Below, in pieces: positions 53,380-64,000 of a stretch of DNA of 64,000 bases. Source of the DNA: Escarpia spicata (lineage: Eukaryota > Annelida > Polychaeta > Sabellida > Siboglinidae); NCBI GenBank assembly GCA_963995525.1, contig OZ023205.1, positions 57,328,098-57,392,097 of the forward strand. Reading direction: 5' to 3'. Made by a program: the position numbers and the translations under genes. The first letter of the stretch is position 1. Every line of letters starts with the position of its first letter. The notes below the pieces were generated by a model, which saw only the letters and a program-made list of their open reading frames with translations, searched no databases and had not been told where the DNA came from.

Positions 53380-54560
53380 GAGCTGAAGTAACTTTGTTGC
53401 AGTGCGCCGGTGTTGGCGTATTACGATGTGACAAAAGATGTCACAATACAGTGTGATGCGAGTAGCAACGGACTAGGAGGAGTCCTCCTACACAACCAAT
53501 TACCTGAACGAGCTACACGCTATGATCCTCAAGGGCTGGCCAGATACATAGCAGGAAACACCGCACACAATCAGAATGTACTGGACAATATGTGACGAAC
53601 TCTCCGTATCTGACGGTGTAGTGTACAAAGGTATGATAATCGTGGTGCCGCCATGCATGAGGCCAAACATGCTTGCACAAATACATGAGTCGCGCATGGG
53701 CATAACGGAATGCAAGCAGCGAGCACGGGAAGCACTATACAGGCCAGGGATGACGCAACAAATCGAAACTCTCGTGAGTGATTGCGCTGCGTGTAATACG
53801 AACTAGAATAAGCAACGAACCGAAACGCTCAGGCTAACGAAAACACCCGATCTGCCTTGGATTGAGGTAGCTGCGGACATTTTCGAGTGGGAACGAAATA
53901 ACTAGTTGGTCACTGTGGATTACTATTCTAAGTACATGGATGTCGACAAACTCGAGAATTTGAGCAGCGCAACAACGCTTGATGCCCTCAAGTCACAAAT
54001 GAGTCGACACGGTATTGCAGAAAAATTGAGATGTGACAATGCGACTCAGTTCTCGTCTCGTGAATATGCGCTATTCTGCAAAGACTGCCAGATCGAACAT
54101 TGCACGTCATCGCCTGCCTTCTCACAGTCGAACGATGAGGCAGAAAGAGTGGTACAGATTGTGAAACGACTTTGGCGAAAGTGTACAGTTAAACAATTGG
54201 CCTTGCTAGATTACCGCATTACGCCGCTAGAAAGCTGCAATGTGTCACCAGCCTAGCTGTGCATGAGTCGCAGGCTAGAAACAAATTGCCGATCGCCAGA
54301 GAGCTTCTAAAGCTAACTGCCTACGACGTGACAAAAGTAAGACGTACACAGCCTGAACCGGGACAAAGAGAACCAGCGTTACTATCACGACCGGAAGTTC
54401 GACAGGGATCTCCCTGTACATCTGCCAGGAAATCCAATGAGGTTGGCTCCATTTCCGAGCTCCAAGAAATAGCTACACGCCAAAGTTGTAAGCCAACATC
54501 AAGCTCCTCGATCGCATGTCGTTGAATGGAACGGGAAAAAGCACAGACGCAACAGAAGGC
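53380..54560 (+). pseudogene. Gypsy RNase H and integrase region
   Basis: Directly after the protease region the sequence reads TVDTPLRDVMKRDV and then APVLAYYDVTKDV, TIQCDASSNGLGGVLL: the end of RT and the start of RNase H. The RT palm motifs between are deleted. The integrase follows: zinc-binding HH-CC region (HESRMGITECKQRAR, CAACNT), LVTVDYYSKYMDV (first Asp), LRCDNATQFSS (second Asp), SPAFSQSNDEAERVVQ (Glu). Stops at 53804 and in the linker to VTVDYY. The C-terminal domain is degenerate. Confidence 0.85.
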
Positions 54561-55249
54561 ACCTGCCACTGTCAACGTTCGGAGCGGAACGGGTATACCC
54601 CAGAGTCAGGCCAGAAATATGCCGTGAGCGAGCCTGACCAACAAATGCTAATCTGGGAGTTACTCAAACAGCAGCAGCCCTGAAGAATCACAAGCCGCGT
54701 CTAGCGTTCGCAGTGCGCCCGTTACTTACCCGTCGCCCCCCACCGGAATTGTGACCCGTAGTCGTTGTGTGAGCAAGTCAACAAGACGCATGGACTTGTG
54801 AACTATGGCCAGGTTAACCGAAGGGCAAACGTCGTGACTGAGACGTTCCAGTCCCACCAGGATAGAATAATCGCTGAGTGACCCGTAGTTGTTTAGTTCA
54901 AGACGGCAGATAGTCTACCCTACAGTCTATTTAACTTTATATGTGTTTTAGTAGTAGTTCGCGCACGAAGAGTTGTTCGCAAGAAGAAGTTGAACTTTAC
55001 ATCTTAGTTTCGAGGAAGCACATAATACCAAAGACATTAATTGTTTAATAATTTCAGTAATTTGAGCTTTAATTAGAAGTGTGAATAATTGACAGAAAAT
55101 GGAAGCAGACGTGGACCTTTATAAATACGAACTTACTTGGTAAATTGTACAATTGCATAAGTACACGTTCACATTTATTAACTATTTATGAATTGAAAGA
55201 TCATACATTTTGTTTTAGCAGTACAGTTAACATGTCTTTGAAAGAAAGG

Positions 55250-55370
55250 GAGGTGTAGTGTTCATGCTTGCTCTAACTGCGCATGCACGCGATTAGCGGC
55301 AAGCCGTCAATAAACGTATAGAGTTACCACACTCTCGTTACATAGTCGAGTCACGATATGTTACAATCAC
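55250..55370 (+). repeat. Candidate 3' LTR
   Basis: Begins TGTAGTGTTCATGC after a purine tract, has an AATAAA at about 55308, and ends ATATGTTACA, giving TG...CA termini over about 120 bp. No second copy in the window to confirm the boundaries. Confidence 0.5.
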
Positions 55371-55859
55371 GCCACATTGTGTGTGTTCGGCTTATGTCAG
55401 CGAACTGAGAATTAACCAACTAATGACCACTTAGGCCAACGGTGCCATTTCCAGTGAAAACGATGCGGTTATTCACGTCTAGCTGTTTGTTCCTGGCGGT
55501 AACTCAATTACAGCTGTTGATTTGTTGAATGCGGCAATATTGTCAGACACACGGTCCAATACACAAGTGTATATATTACAGCGGGGCCAGCAGGCACGAA
55601 TAAACAGTCAGTGCAAAGGTGGCTCACTTCAAGACGTACGTGACATCACAATTTCAATTTGCCAACACCAATTACGAGAACCAGGGAGCAATGTCTGGTT
55701 TGTTATAATAGTGTGCTACCGACGTATAAGGGCCTACTATCTCACTTCACTCATGTCGGTCACTCGGGTCGAACTCTCTTTCCAAACTCTAGTCTTCTTC
55801 ATGTCCCCACGCTGTCCTGTGTTGTTCTTCCATGTGTTTGCTGCAACGGGATGGTCTTG

Positions 55860-56115
55860 GATGCAATCATTATTTAATATTTATGTCTACAACAGTGTCC
55901 AGCAAATCTCACCCTTATTTCTTGGATCTTCTGAGTAATTCCGTTTGTATCTTTATACAAGTGACACGTGTTTTCCCCGTTAATGTTGAATATGGCTTGC
56001 AACATACTTGTAAAACACCCATCTAGTTGTGTTCTGGGTGTCTTTGTTAGTGTCCAAGACTCGCATCCGTGCAGCAGCAGAGAATCCACCGTTACAATGA
56101 ACCGCTGTTGCATGA
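55860..56115 (-). pseudogene. LINE RT C-terminal fragment
   Basis: Minus strand: LLLHGCESWTLTKTPRTQLD, GCFTSMLQAIFNINGE, then IQEIRVRFAGHCCRHK, matching the GSESWTLT...LDGCYTRML...RRLRFAGHC pattern of a non-LTR ORF2 C-terminus. Related, more diverged coding continues leftwards to about 55660. Confidence 0.75.
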
Positions 56116-56259
56116 AAGTATAGGCCTAGATTTCAAAACAAGTATTCTTAGTTCGTTTTCATGTTATTGTCTTCCTGATCTGGATATATTTAGTTGCAAA
56201 GATGGCTCAAGTGCCCGACGTACTTAATATATTTGACCTTCTCCTAATACTATCGTACT

Positions 56260-56790
56260 ATGCAATACTATCATGTGCAATTTAAAATCCTGATGCACAC
56301 ATATAAATCCCTACATGGACAGGTTCCATGATGTATATCGGACGTGCTGAATGTGTACAAATCAAGAAGAACGCAGCGATCCATGGATTCAGTGACATTT
56401 GAAGTTCCAAGGGCTAGAACAGTTACTTGCGGAGACTGAAAATGTCAGTGTTCAGCAGCCAAGTTGTGGAATGCGCTACTGGCTCACATTCGTGAAGCAA
56501 AAACATTGAACACTCTAAAGAGGCTGCTAAAACACATTTGTTCCTGGCCAATTTGTGTGCTTAACTATTTCTAGTCAGTTTTTATTACATTTTAAAACAG
56601 TATAATTATATATATATTCATCTTATTATATCCAACCTTCTGATTTTTTTTTTCTTTCTCATGCTATCTTTTTTATGCTTTGTTTTTACTGTCCATGATT
56701 ATTCTATTGATTGTATATAGCGCTTTTGAGCAGGCTTTTATGTATAAAAAGAGCGCTTTATCAATTCTGTATAATAATTGTTCCTCCTCT
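56260..56790 (+). pseudogene. L2-like LINE 3' end
   Basis: Broken plus-strand frames read QFKILMHTYKSLHGQVP, VYKSRRTQRSMDSVTFEVPR, CSAAKLWNALLAHIREAKTL, LLKTHLF, then a 3' UTR with TATAGCGCTTTTGAGC and AGCGCTTTATCAA, which matches the end structure of LINE-B at 62.2 kb. 5'-truncated. Confidence 0.8.
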
Positions 56791-56849
56791 GGTCACAATG
56801 TCAATGTTTTCGGGGAGGCTGTATGCCATTAATTCAGGGAATAGAAGGG

Positions 56850-56960
56850 GTCTTGTGCGTGTGTGCGTGCGTGCGTGCGTGCGTGCGTGTGTGTGTGCGT
56901 GTATGCGTGCGTGCGTGTGTGAGCGCGGATGTGCGTTTGTGCGTTTGTGTGTGGGTGTTT
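56850..56960 (+). repeat. GTGCGT microsatellite
   Basis: GTGCGTGC / GTGTGT runs, about 110 bp. Overlapping Cys/Val-rich frames are artefacts. Confidence 0.93.
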
Positions 56961-57181
56961 GACAAAGTTGATGCGCAAAGATTATGCATGGAGAGCCTAG
57001 ATCTATAACAACAACTATGATTGTTTGTAGGCGTCTGTGTCGTGCTGGAATGAACTTTCTTACGTTTCATCCCAGTTCAGCAGATCTGAGACGGCTGTCC
57101 GTGGACTGCTAGTAGCAGTGGTGTCATCTGTTCTAACTACAAGCATTTTATTCTAGTCTTGATTAAGCAAGCCCCGTGATG

Positions 57182-57622
57182 ACGTGATCTGCCAAGAAAA
57201 TCGATGCTTGCCAAGAAAATCGATGCTTTCGCCGTGAACAGCCTCCGACGCCTCGCCAACATAAAGTGGGTCAATATCAGCAATAACACGATCATGGAAT
57301 GTGCCGGTCAGAAGCATGCATCAATACTCATCACCCAGCGACGCCTTCGATGGTTCGGCCACCTGCAATGTATGGCACCAAACTACCCTGTCGCTCTATT
57401 ATACCAATTCCACCCACAACACATCGGCTGGAAACGGCGCCGTGGGCGTCCACGCCTTCGATGGATCGACTGTGTTCAGCACGATTTGGATGACCTGGGC
57501 CTCATGCTTGAGAGTGCCGAGCAGCTGGCCGTTGACCGCCTCACCTGGAAGGCGATGATAGAGGATGTGGTATGACCTGTACGCCTGGATATCCGGCAAG
57601 AACCCTAAGTCAAGTAAGTCAA
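57182..57622 (+). mobile_element. LINE 3' fragment inserted with a GTGATG target duplication
   Basis: A 441-bp insert between GTGATG (57176-57181) and GTGATG (57623-57628). The left arm has the uninterrupted site (CCGTGATGTGGCGCCAC on the minus strand near 13425). The insert encodes an ORF2 C-terminus: IDAFAVNSLRRLANIKWVN, ITQRRLRWFGHLQCM, RRRGRPRLRWIDCVQHDLDD, VDRLTWKAMIEDV then stop. It ends in an AAGTCAAGTAAGTCAA tandem tail. Related to, but not the same family as, the LINE at 47.8-51.5 kb. Confidence 0.92.
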
Positions 57623-57789
57623 GTGATGTGGCGCCACTATTTGTCGCACAAAGAACAAAACTGCATCCAGAGACGTCTTGATGTTGCAGTGAAGGAGGTG
57701 GAGTTGGTAGGTGTATAATTGGAAGTGTTGTGTGAGCCTCAATGAGTTCTTTGCGAACTTCATGGGGATATAATCAGACATTTCTGTGA

Positions 57790-58230
57790 GTCTGATGGCT
57801 TAACTTCGGGTGCAGTTGAGGGTTTCTCGATCTGAGCCGAATCAAATGCTGTAGTCGCAGAAATTGTGTTGTTGCTGCACCGTCTAACGTCAGCTTCTCC
57901 ACTGCCTCTGCTCGACTGGTGACATCGGAAGACTGGGGGTGAAGGGGAGTATGGGGGGGGGGGGATGCTGTTGAAAATGTTTCGTCACTGTGCAGCCGCA
58001 ATTTCACCGTCTTCTCGTTGTCTCTTGCGCTACCTCCTATCTCGTCTCAACAGATGAAATGGGAAGACGGGCGGGGGAGGTCTGTTAAAATGTGTTTGCT
58101 GCTGTGTCATGTCGCTGTATCTTCACTTCAACTTTTCTTCAGTTTCTCCGCTTGCTTAACTGACACAACTGTGACGTCAGAAGATGTATGTTGTTATTGA
58201 CAGTTTTTTACCGCCGCGTCCGCATAACTT
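57790..58230 (+). repeat. Rep-A, right-arm copy
   Basis: Mirror of 12820-13280: minus-sense units with a G-run (57953-57963), GACATCGGAAGACTGGG and CAGAAGATG, separated by CTTCTCCACTG-like blocks. Confidence 0.75.
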
Positions 58231-58235
58231 CAGGT

Positions 58236-58372
58236 TATTTAACAAGATTGCCACGCAGATAATTAACTCTAGATGGCAGGTGGACAAGGAAGCCTTTTGG
58301 CTTATCGGGAGTTCAAACTTTTTTTATCTACAAGTATCCCGCCCTTCTGAGGTATGTGTCGATTTTATTTTT
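58236..58372 (-). mobile_element. CR1 3' tail (right arm)
   Basis: Minus-strand equivalent of 12688-12818: TTAACAAGATTGCCACGCAG, GGCTTATCGGGAG, TATCCCGCCC and GTGTCGATTTTATTTT on the plus strand. Confidence 0.85.
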
Positions 58373-60125
58373 ACATATTCTGGCATAACACGGTGTTCAG
58401 GTGTTGTGCTTGGCAGTAGATTCCACCACAGCTGTTTTATTGTTACAAGTTTGACGTATTTCAATTCAAGGAACGTTTTTCATATTTCTCAGGTGCGTGT
58501 ACAGAGGTACAGACATTACTTCGGACGTTTACATTTTACTTGAAAATGATTACTGCTGCCGGACTGTTATGGTTTGTAATCGACATTCATCTACACTTGC
58601 CTTGAGAACCGGTTGCAAACTTGTCAAGCAGGACGCTGTTGTCTATTCTTGGATAACACCAGACCACGAACAACTTTTGTGCAACCGCCGATGATACGCA
58701 GTGACGCAAGATGCACTTCAGCATGCGTGTGTATCAACAATGGCATCAGTGGTGCGTTGTTCTAGGACACAGTTGTTGTCAACAGCCGCCAATGCAACCA
58801 GGTATACCAGATCTCCGCTGACCTGCTGTGTGAATCTTCTACTTCACCAACTGTGCATCTTCAAGCGTTCGTCTACGAGACGTAAATACCGTGGCGGTCG
58901 TAAAGTCGCAAAACAGATCACCACGCAAGAGTACTGGCGTTGCCACAACCAAGCCGAAATGTAATACTTTAATAACTGTACCATTGTATAAGCAGCGCGA
59001 TCAAGGCGTACGAGTATGCTACGTTTACGCACAATCGTGTCGGGAAAAAAACACTCGCCATTGCGGATTATATACTTGAAAACCATCTCGATATGATGGC
59101 AATATGCGAAACGTGGTTAAATCCTTCGAGCGACGCCAGTGTGATTACCAAATGGATATTCCATCAAGCACACGTCTCGTCCTACCACCAAAGGGGGCGG
59201 TGTCACTATTATCCATAAATCCGAAATCGTCTTACACAAACAGGTACCAATCCGTTTCGATCGTTTGAACACATCGAGTGCAGGCTGAAAACACATACGT
59301 CATCCATCAGAATCGTTGCTATTTACCGCCCGCCGCCATCAATGAAAAATGGCTTACCAACAACTGTGTTTTTTAAAGAATGGGACCGTTTCATCAACCA
59401 GCATGCCATAAAACCTTGACCTCTGATTATCATGGGAGATTTGAATTTTCATATTGACAACGCTACAAATGTTTATGCACGACGACTGGTCAATTCTGTG
59501 AATGCCACAGGAATGGTGTTGCATGTTCGCGGGCCAACCCACAGGAAAGGACACACTTTGGATGTACTCATGACCCGCAGCACGGACGAACACCTTGATC
59601 GAAATGTTATCGTTACGGATATGGGCCTTTCTGACTACTTTGCGATGAGTTTGAACATAGACATTGTTCAACATCGCACTGGTTTAATAAAAAAAACGCA
59701 CCATTGATGCAATGTCTTTTCGACAAGACATTCCACTGTTCCGTTCGGATGATCTTGACTTGCTGAACGTAGAAGAACTGGTTGATCAATACGATCATAT
59801 GCTGGTCAACTTAATTGACTCGCAACCGTCCGTTGTTGCAGGCAGATAAATACAAGGCTGGTTGCATCTCGCCATTAATCAAGAAGGCTGGACTAAATCC
59901 AGAACCAATACAGAAATATCAACCTGTATCGAATCTAACCTTTCACTCTAAACTAATCGAGCGCGTTGTAGCAAAACAGCTGAATGTCCAAATGAAGAGA
60001 ACAACTTGCACGACCAGTTTCAATCGGCATATCGACAAGATCACTCAATTGAAACGGCTCTGCTTAAAGTACACAACGACATTCTGTCTGCAGTAGACCG
60101 TGGCTGTGTTGTTGTGTTGGTTATG

Positions 60126-60642
60126 TGGACATCGTTGGCCCTCTTCCACCGTCAAAGGACATAAATATGCTAGAAAGAGTGCAGAGGAGAGCAACTAAAA
60201 TGATCCAAAATCTGAGGGATCTTAGTTATGAAATACGCCTAAAAAATGCGGTTTAACAACACTCGAGACCAGGAGATTGAGAGGAGATCAGATAGAAGTG
60301 TTAAAAATATTGAAGGGTTATGAAAATATTGATAGAAATATGTTTTTCTCAGTTAAGAAAGATAGAAGGACTAGAGGACATGATCTTGCATTAGCAAAGG
60401 AGCAGAGTAGATTGGATATAAGAAAGTTTTCATTTTCACAAAGGACTGTAAATGAATGGAACATATTACCTGCTGATTGTGTGGGTGCTAGTAGCGTGAA
60501 TATGTTTTAAAAAAAATCGACACATACCTCAAACGGGCGGGATACACATAGATAAAAAGGTCGGACTCTCGATAAGCCAAGGGCTTCCTTGTCCACCTGC
60601 TACCTAGAGTTAATTCTCTGGGTGGCAATCTTGTTAAATCTT
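60126..60642 (+). mobile_element. CR1 3' fragment nested in LINE-B
   Basis: 5'-truncated CR1 (MLERVQRRATKMIQ-like start, RGDQIEVLKILKGYENIDRN, KFSFSQRTVNEWNILP, then the standard 3' end) inserted between GTTATG at 60120-60125 and GTTATG at 60643-60648. The left arm of the inverted duplication has the intact site (TTGGTTATGCTTGAC, minus strand, 10970-10955). The copy is close in sequence to the full element at 41.4-45.5 kb. Confidence 0.93.
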
Positions 60643-60787
60643 GTTATGCTTGACTTGACCGCCGCTTTCGACACCATTGACCACGGCATTCTATTGAGCA
60701 GACTCACTCACAGATTCGGTGTCACAGGCGCTGCGCTTGAGTGGTTCAGATCTTACTTGTCCGGTCGGCATCAAGTCGTTCGTATTG

Positions 60788-60940
60788 AATGAACGTTTAT
60801 TCAACAACAAATAACAACAACATAATACATGCACAGTGTGGTTTGCTGCTGCAGCTGAAAGGACATAGCTGAAGTCATAGACTTATGTGTTGCTATGCCC
60901 TTCTCGAACTAAAAAAACCTCAATAAATACAACACGATTG
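60788..60940. mobile_element. Small insertion nested in LINE-B
   Basis: About 153 bp between GTATTG (60782-60787) and ATTG (60937-60940), absent from the left arm where CGTATTGGAAGTG is continuous (minus strand, about 10820). Contains AATGAACGTTTATTCAACAA at the left. Family unknown; target duplication at most ATTG. Confidence 0.75.
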
Positions 60941-62259
60941 GAAGTGTCAAATTCTCCCTCCCCAACTGCTGTGCCGTTTGGTGTACCGCAAGGCCCCGTA
61001 CTCGGGCCATTGCTGTGCATTGCATATATCACACCACTTGGTGACGTTATATCAAGAAATTCGGCTAGGTTTATCACCCTTATGCCGACGACACGCAACT
61101 TAATGTTTCGTTTTGTCCTGGTGGAGATGGCCAACTGAACTCAATAGGTCGTTTGAGCTGTTGCCTAGAAGAAATTGGCGAATGGTATCGGAACAATTTA
61201 CTGAAATTAAATGATCAGAAGACGGATGACATGGTGCTTGGTACGAAGCAAAAGCAGCCACTGCTAAAGGAGATTCATATTTTTGACATGACTTTGACTT
61301 CGTCTTCAAGTGCGCGCAATCTGGGCGTTGTATTTGATCAATCCCTCAACATGACTAACCACATGAGTTCCATTTGCCGAACAGCGTATATGCACCTCCA
61401 CAACATCAGTCGTATCAGGCGATACCTCACAACATATACGACTAAACCACTAGTGCACGCTTTCGTCATATCTAGATTGGACACGGGAACGCGCTACTGG
61501 CTACTGGCTACTGGCCTACCACGTGACCTTAGAACTCAGAATCAAATTATTTGACGTATAGATACGATACTTATACAATGAATAACGTAAGGAATATGTA
61601 AGATCGGGAGACTCCCATTAAGATACATACTATCGCCAGCACAGGAGCCATCCCATAAATATAAACAAACAACAACATTGACACATTCACAAACTTCAGC
61701 GAATCCAACACATGGCAGTCAGAATCATCAGGTTCACACCTCGCCGTGCTCACATAACTCCGGTTCTAAAAGAATTACACTGGCTGCCAATCAAATGCCG
61801 AATCGACTTTAAAATACACCTTTATATGTTCAAATGTCTGAACGGGACGGCGCCGCTGTATCTTGCCAATCTGTTAACCAGGCACTGTCCCGGACGCACA
61901 CGTTCATCTGAACAACTTTTGCTTAAAGTTCCACGAACGAACCCGGTCAGGTTAGGAGACAGGTCCTTTCGTGTGATTGGACCTCGATTATGGAATGCAC
62001 TGTCCATTGCTATCAAGTGCAGCAGAACTCTGTTGGCGTTCAGAAAGACACCAAAGACGCACATGTTCAAAGCTCAATACTGCTAAAATTTTTAACATTT
62101 CATTTCACTTGGGGACATTCTGTTCTACATTTTTTCTTATGTTTCTTTGTTTGCAGGTTTTATTAATATACATTGAATCGCTTGATTGAATTTGATTGTA
62201 CAGCGCTTTAAGCATATTATGGATATTGCGCTTTATAAATATTATTATTATTATTATTA

Positions 62260-62740
62260 CTAGCACCCACACAATCAGCAGATATAGGAGAGAAAACATC
62301 AATGAGATTTGATAATTCGTCTCCTCTTTCGATATCACGATGCTATTGCCGAACGGCAACAACGGACACGTATCAGTACCCCAGAATAAACCCTGAAAAT
62401 CTGGACACATATGTATAGGCCTACTACTCAGAGCTCGCAACAGAAAGGTAATTGTTCATATCTTCCATTAAGATATCGACGACTCGTCGTTAGCTATATA
62501 TTCAATGAGCTAGCTTATTGAATTGCCATGCGACTCCGCGAAACTCAGGACGACCTCCAAGGAGTTCGATCTGTCGCATGCATTTGCCGACGGAACTGTA
62601 CCCTCGTCTGATCAAACAAGCCAAGCGCACATTGCAATCTGTTTGACACAGCATACCACAGCGTTCGCTTTATTTTATGTCCAAAAACAACATTCCGTGT
62701 ACTCTTTGTAAAATATATGTTCTTTTATAACATGGCATGC
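62260..62740. other. No gene seen
   Basis: Begins with a short remnant resembling CR1 minus strand (CTAGCACCCACACAATCA, 62260-62278). The rest is unrecognised. Confidence 0.45.
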
Positions 62741-62744
62741 AGTC

Positions 62745-63000
62745 CTTAGGTCTGTTCAAAGCGCTTTACAATTCACCCCCTGACAAAAATTTTCAATTGA
62801 AGACCATCTCGGCTTAACTGGGACGCCGTCGGATACACTGCAATTGGTGCGAGAATACTATTCGTTCACAAATACCTTCCAATGCCTATATATAGCGTTG
62901 TACTCACTCATACAACTGAGTGAACTGGGACAGCGTGGAGTGAACGAACTTACACAAGGTTCGAAACGGCATCAAAACGATTCGATTGAGAGTGCGATAT
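62745..63000 (-). mobile_element. tRNA-derived SINE, diverged
   Basis: Minus-strand relative of 22011-22328: AAAGCGCTTTGAACAG, TTTGTCAGGGGGTGAATTGT, GATGGTCTTCAATTGAAAA, and AACCTTGTGTAAGTTCGTTC near 62960. Tail lost and many substitutions, so an old copy. Confidence 0.75.
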
Positions 63001-63654
63001 TCTGAGTGCCGACACCGCGTCCCACGTGTCCCGCAACAGCTTAATTCAATTCATGTCCCACGCAAATATCCTACTGCAATGCATCTAGCGAGTGTGATTA
63101 TGACTGTAAGCTATAGGTATTGAAAATTACCGTATGTTCGTTGTTTATTAACTGACATCCTTTGACTGCACAACTGTGTGAAACAAACAATGCGACACTT
63201 CTTTGGCTTCCAGAGTTTTTTTGTTACGAAAAGGTGCATCAAATGACGAAAAGACACAGTAGGCAATCAACCAGTCATTTAATAATATAAATATATATAA
63301 TATCGGAATTGATATATCGCCCGAATGCACTTGACGCTTTGCAAAAAGCAGCATAAATTAAATAAAACTATAAAATATACATTATTTAAAAAATAAATAG
63401 TGTAAAAGAATTTATTTAAACGTAACAAATAAATAAATACATAGAAAGTACATTTATAATATACACACATGAATAAAACATTACGAATAATCATAGGTGC
63501 CTGGCTGAAACCTTTGAAGCGGGAAATTTGACGGAATGTCAAACATGACGTCACCGTCCAATGCTGATTCGTAGATATCACTTGGGTTGCCTGTATCGAT
63601 GTTACGTGTCCCGTGTTACCCATCAAATGTCTCTATATATCTTTGGAATATGCC
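63001..63654. other. No gene seen
   Basis: AT-rich. Short chance frames only. Confidence 0.5.
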
Positions 63655-64000
63655 CCCGTTAAGTGCCCCCCAGACTTTGGAATGTGGCCCCACTTAGGTT
63701 AGTCTCAAGGAGGTGCAATTGGAGGTTTTTGGTGAGCTTCCGAAATTGTGAATAAATGTTCAACAGCATCCCGCCATCGTATTCCGATGTCATGATCCGG
63801 CAGCGCAACAGCAGAGTGGTGTTGAAGCTCTGGCAACAAATCTTCAATAATACCCCCCAAGCTAGCTTTTCCAATGTCAAGATCCGACAGCGCGACGGCG
63901 GAGTGGCGATTTCGTTACAACGCGATAACAGCGAAGTCATGGTGAAGCCCTGGCTCAGCCTATCCAATATGAATTTGTTTCAGTGGAGGTTTTTTGGCGA
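63655..64000 (+). repeat. Rep-A copy, cut by the window end
   Basis: GTGCCCCCCAGACTTTGGAA, GTGCAATTGGAGGTTTTTGG, GTGAGCTTCC, then two units with TTCAACAGCA, TTCCGATGTCATGATCCG, CAGCGCAACAG and TTGAAGCTC. Continues past the window. Confidence 0.75.

Larger units (their letters stand above)
52400..55370 (+). mobile_element. Internally deleted Ty3/Gypsy retrotransposon with 3' LTR
   Basis: Plus-strand gag, protease, RNase H and integrase pieces in the expected order, then a purine tract (GAAAGGGAGG) at about 55240 and a candidate LTR. No matching 5' LTR was found near 52.2 kb and the reverse transcriptase core is missing, so this is a defective copy. Confidence 0.85.
57006..60985 (+). repeat. 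Right arm of the inverted duplication
   Basis: Matches the minus strand of 10786-13603 in order. It is longer (about 4.0 versus 2.8 kb) because it holds three insertions absent from the left arm: 57182-57622, 60126-60642 and about 60788-60940. Flank words shared with the left arm include CAACAACTATGATTGTTTGT, GACGGCTGTCC and GATGTGGCGCCACTATTTGT. Confidence 0.85.
58378..62259 (+). pseudogene. LINE-B (L2-like), right copy, nearly full length
   Basis: An L2-like element interrupted by insertions. N-terminal frames at 58497-58964. Endonuclease: MAICETWL-like block at about 59097, IIMGDLNFHIDNA (59432), [121 protein letters not shown]-like in shifted frame near 61085, NNLLKLNDQKTDDMVLG, ARNLGVVFDQSLNM, ELHWLPIKCRIDFKIHLYMF and an L2-type end RLWNALSIAIK. 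The 3' UTR has CAGCGCTTTAAGC...GCGCTTTATAAATATTATTA with an ATT tail. Frames are broken in several places. Confidence 0.88.

Noticed and set aside
55640..55877. Plus-strand frame with QCLVCYNSVLPTYKGLLSHF, like a C2H2 finger
   Set aside because: Only one finger-like motif; the opposite strand carries decayed LINE coding continuous with the fragment at 55.86-56.1 kb, which explains the open frame better.

Overview
This is a window of animal nuclear DNA, AT-rich overall and built mostly of decayed transposable elements. The mix of CR1/L2-type LINEs with an esterase-bearing ORF1, a tRNA-derived SINE family, Gypsy retrotransposons, a Tigger/jerky-type DNA transposon and short host exons with good splice sites suggests an invertebrate, most likely a mollusc or another lophotrochozoan. 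The species assignment is inference. No bacterial-style operons, rRNA, functional tRNA or CRISPR were seen.

Layout. 1-9 kb: a LINE remnant, four tandem 804-bp units spanning the junction of two opposed LINE pieces, then about 2.8 kb without genes. 9.2-9.3 kb: a laminin-G exon on the minus strand. 9.6-13.6 kb: a LINE split by a hAT-like non-autonomous transposon, then the left arm of an inverted duplication (LINE-B, CR1 tail, dispersed repeat Rep-A). 13.8-15 kb: a degenerate coding fragment with an in-frame 99-bp triplication, and a Rep-A copy. 16.8-22.3 kb: two SINEs around a Tigger/jerky-like transposon whose single reading frame runs transposase, S/Q-rich linker, OTU protease domain, PHD finger. 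23.7-33.7 kb: minus-strand host exons (laminin IV/EGF-like, furin-like cysteine-rich modules, a probable terminal exon) interrupted by a segmental duplication and a hAT-like element. 34-41 kb: satellite and microsatellite DNA, a second hAT-like copy in opposite orientation and a 45-bp palindrome. 41.4-45.5 kb: a nearly complete CR1 LINE. 46-47 kb: Gypsy integrase. 47.8-51.5 kb: another LINE with a C-terminal zinc finger. 52.4-55.4 kb: an internally deleted Gypsy element. 55.7-62.3 kb: LINE tails and the right arm of the inverted duplication, carrying nested insertions. 62.7-64 kb: a SINE and Rep-A.

How the parts relate. Only the minus-strand exons at 9.2 and 23.7-33.7 kb look like host coding sequence. 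Four of them (26.16 to 23.69 kb) join in consistent intron phases and end in a stop codon. The transposons are all broken: reverse transcriptases with altered active sites (FAVD, FADN), a protease with VTGA in place of DTGA, and in-frame stops in the transposase. The most unusual object is the transposase-OTU-PHD fusion at 18.2-20.6 kb. The inverted arms give a relative dating of insertions, because the left arm keeps empty sites for three insertions found in the right arm.
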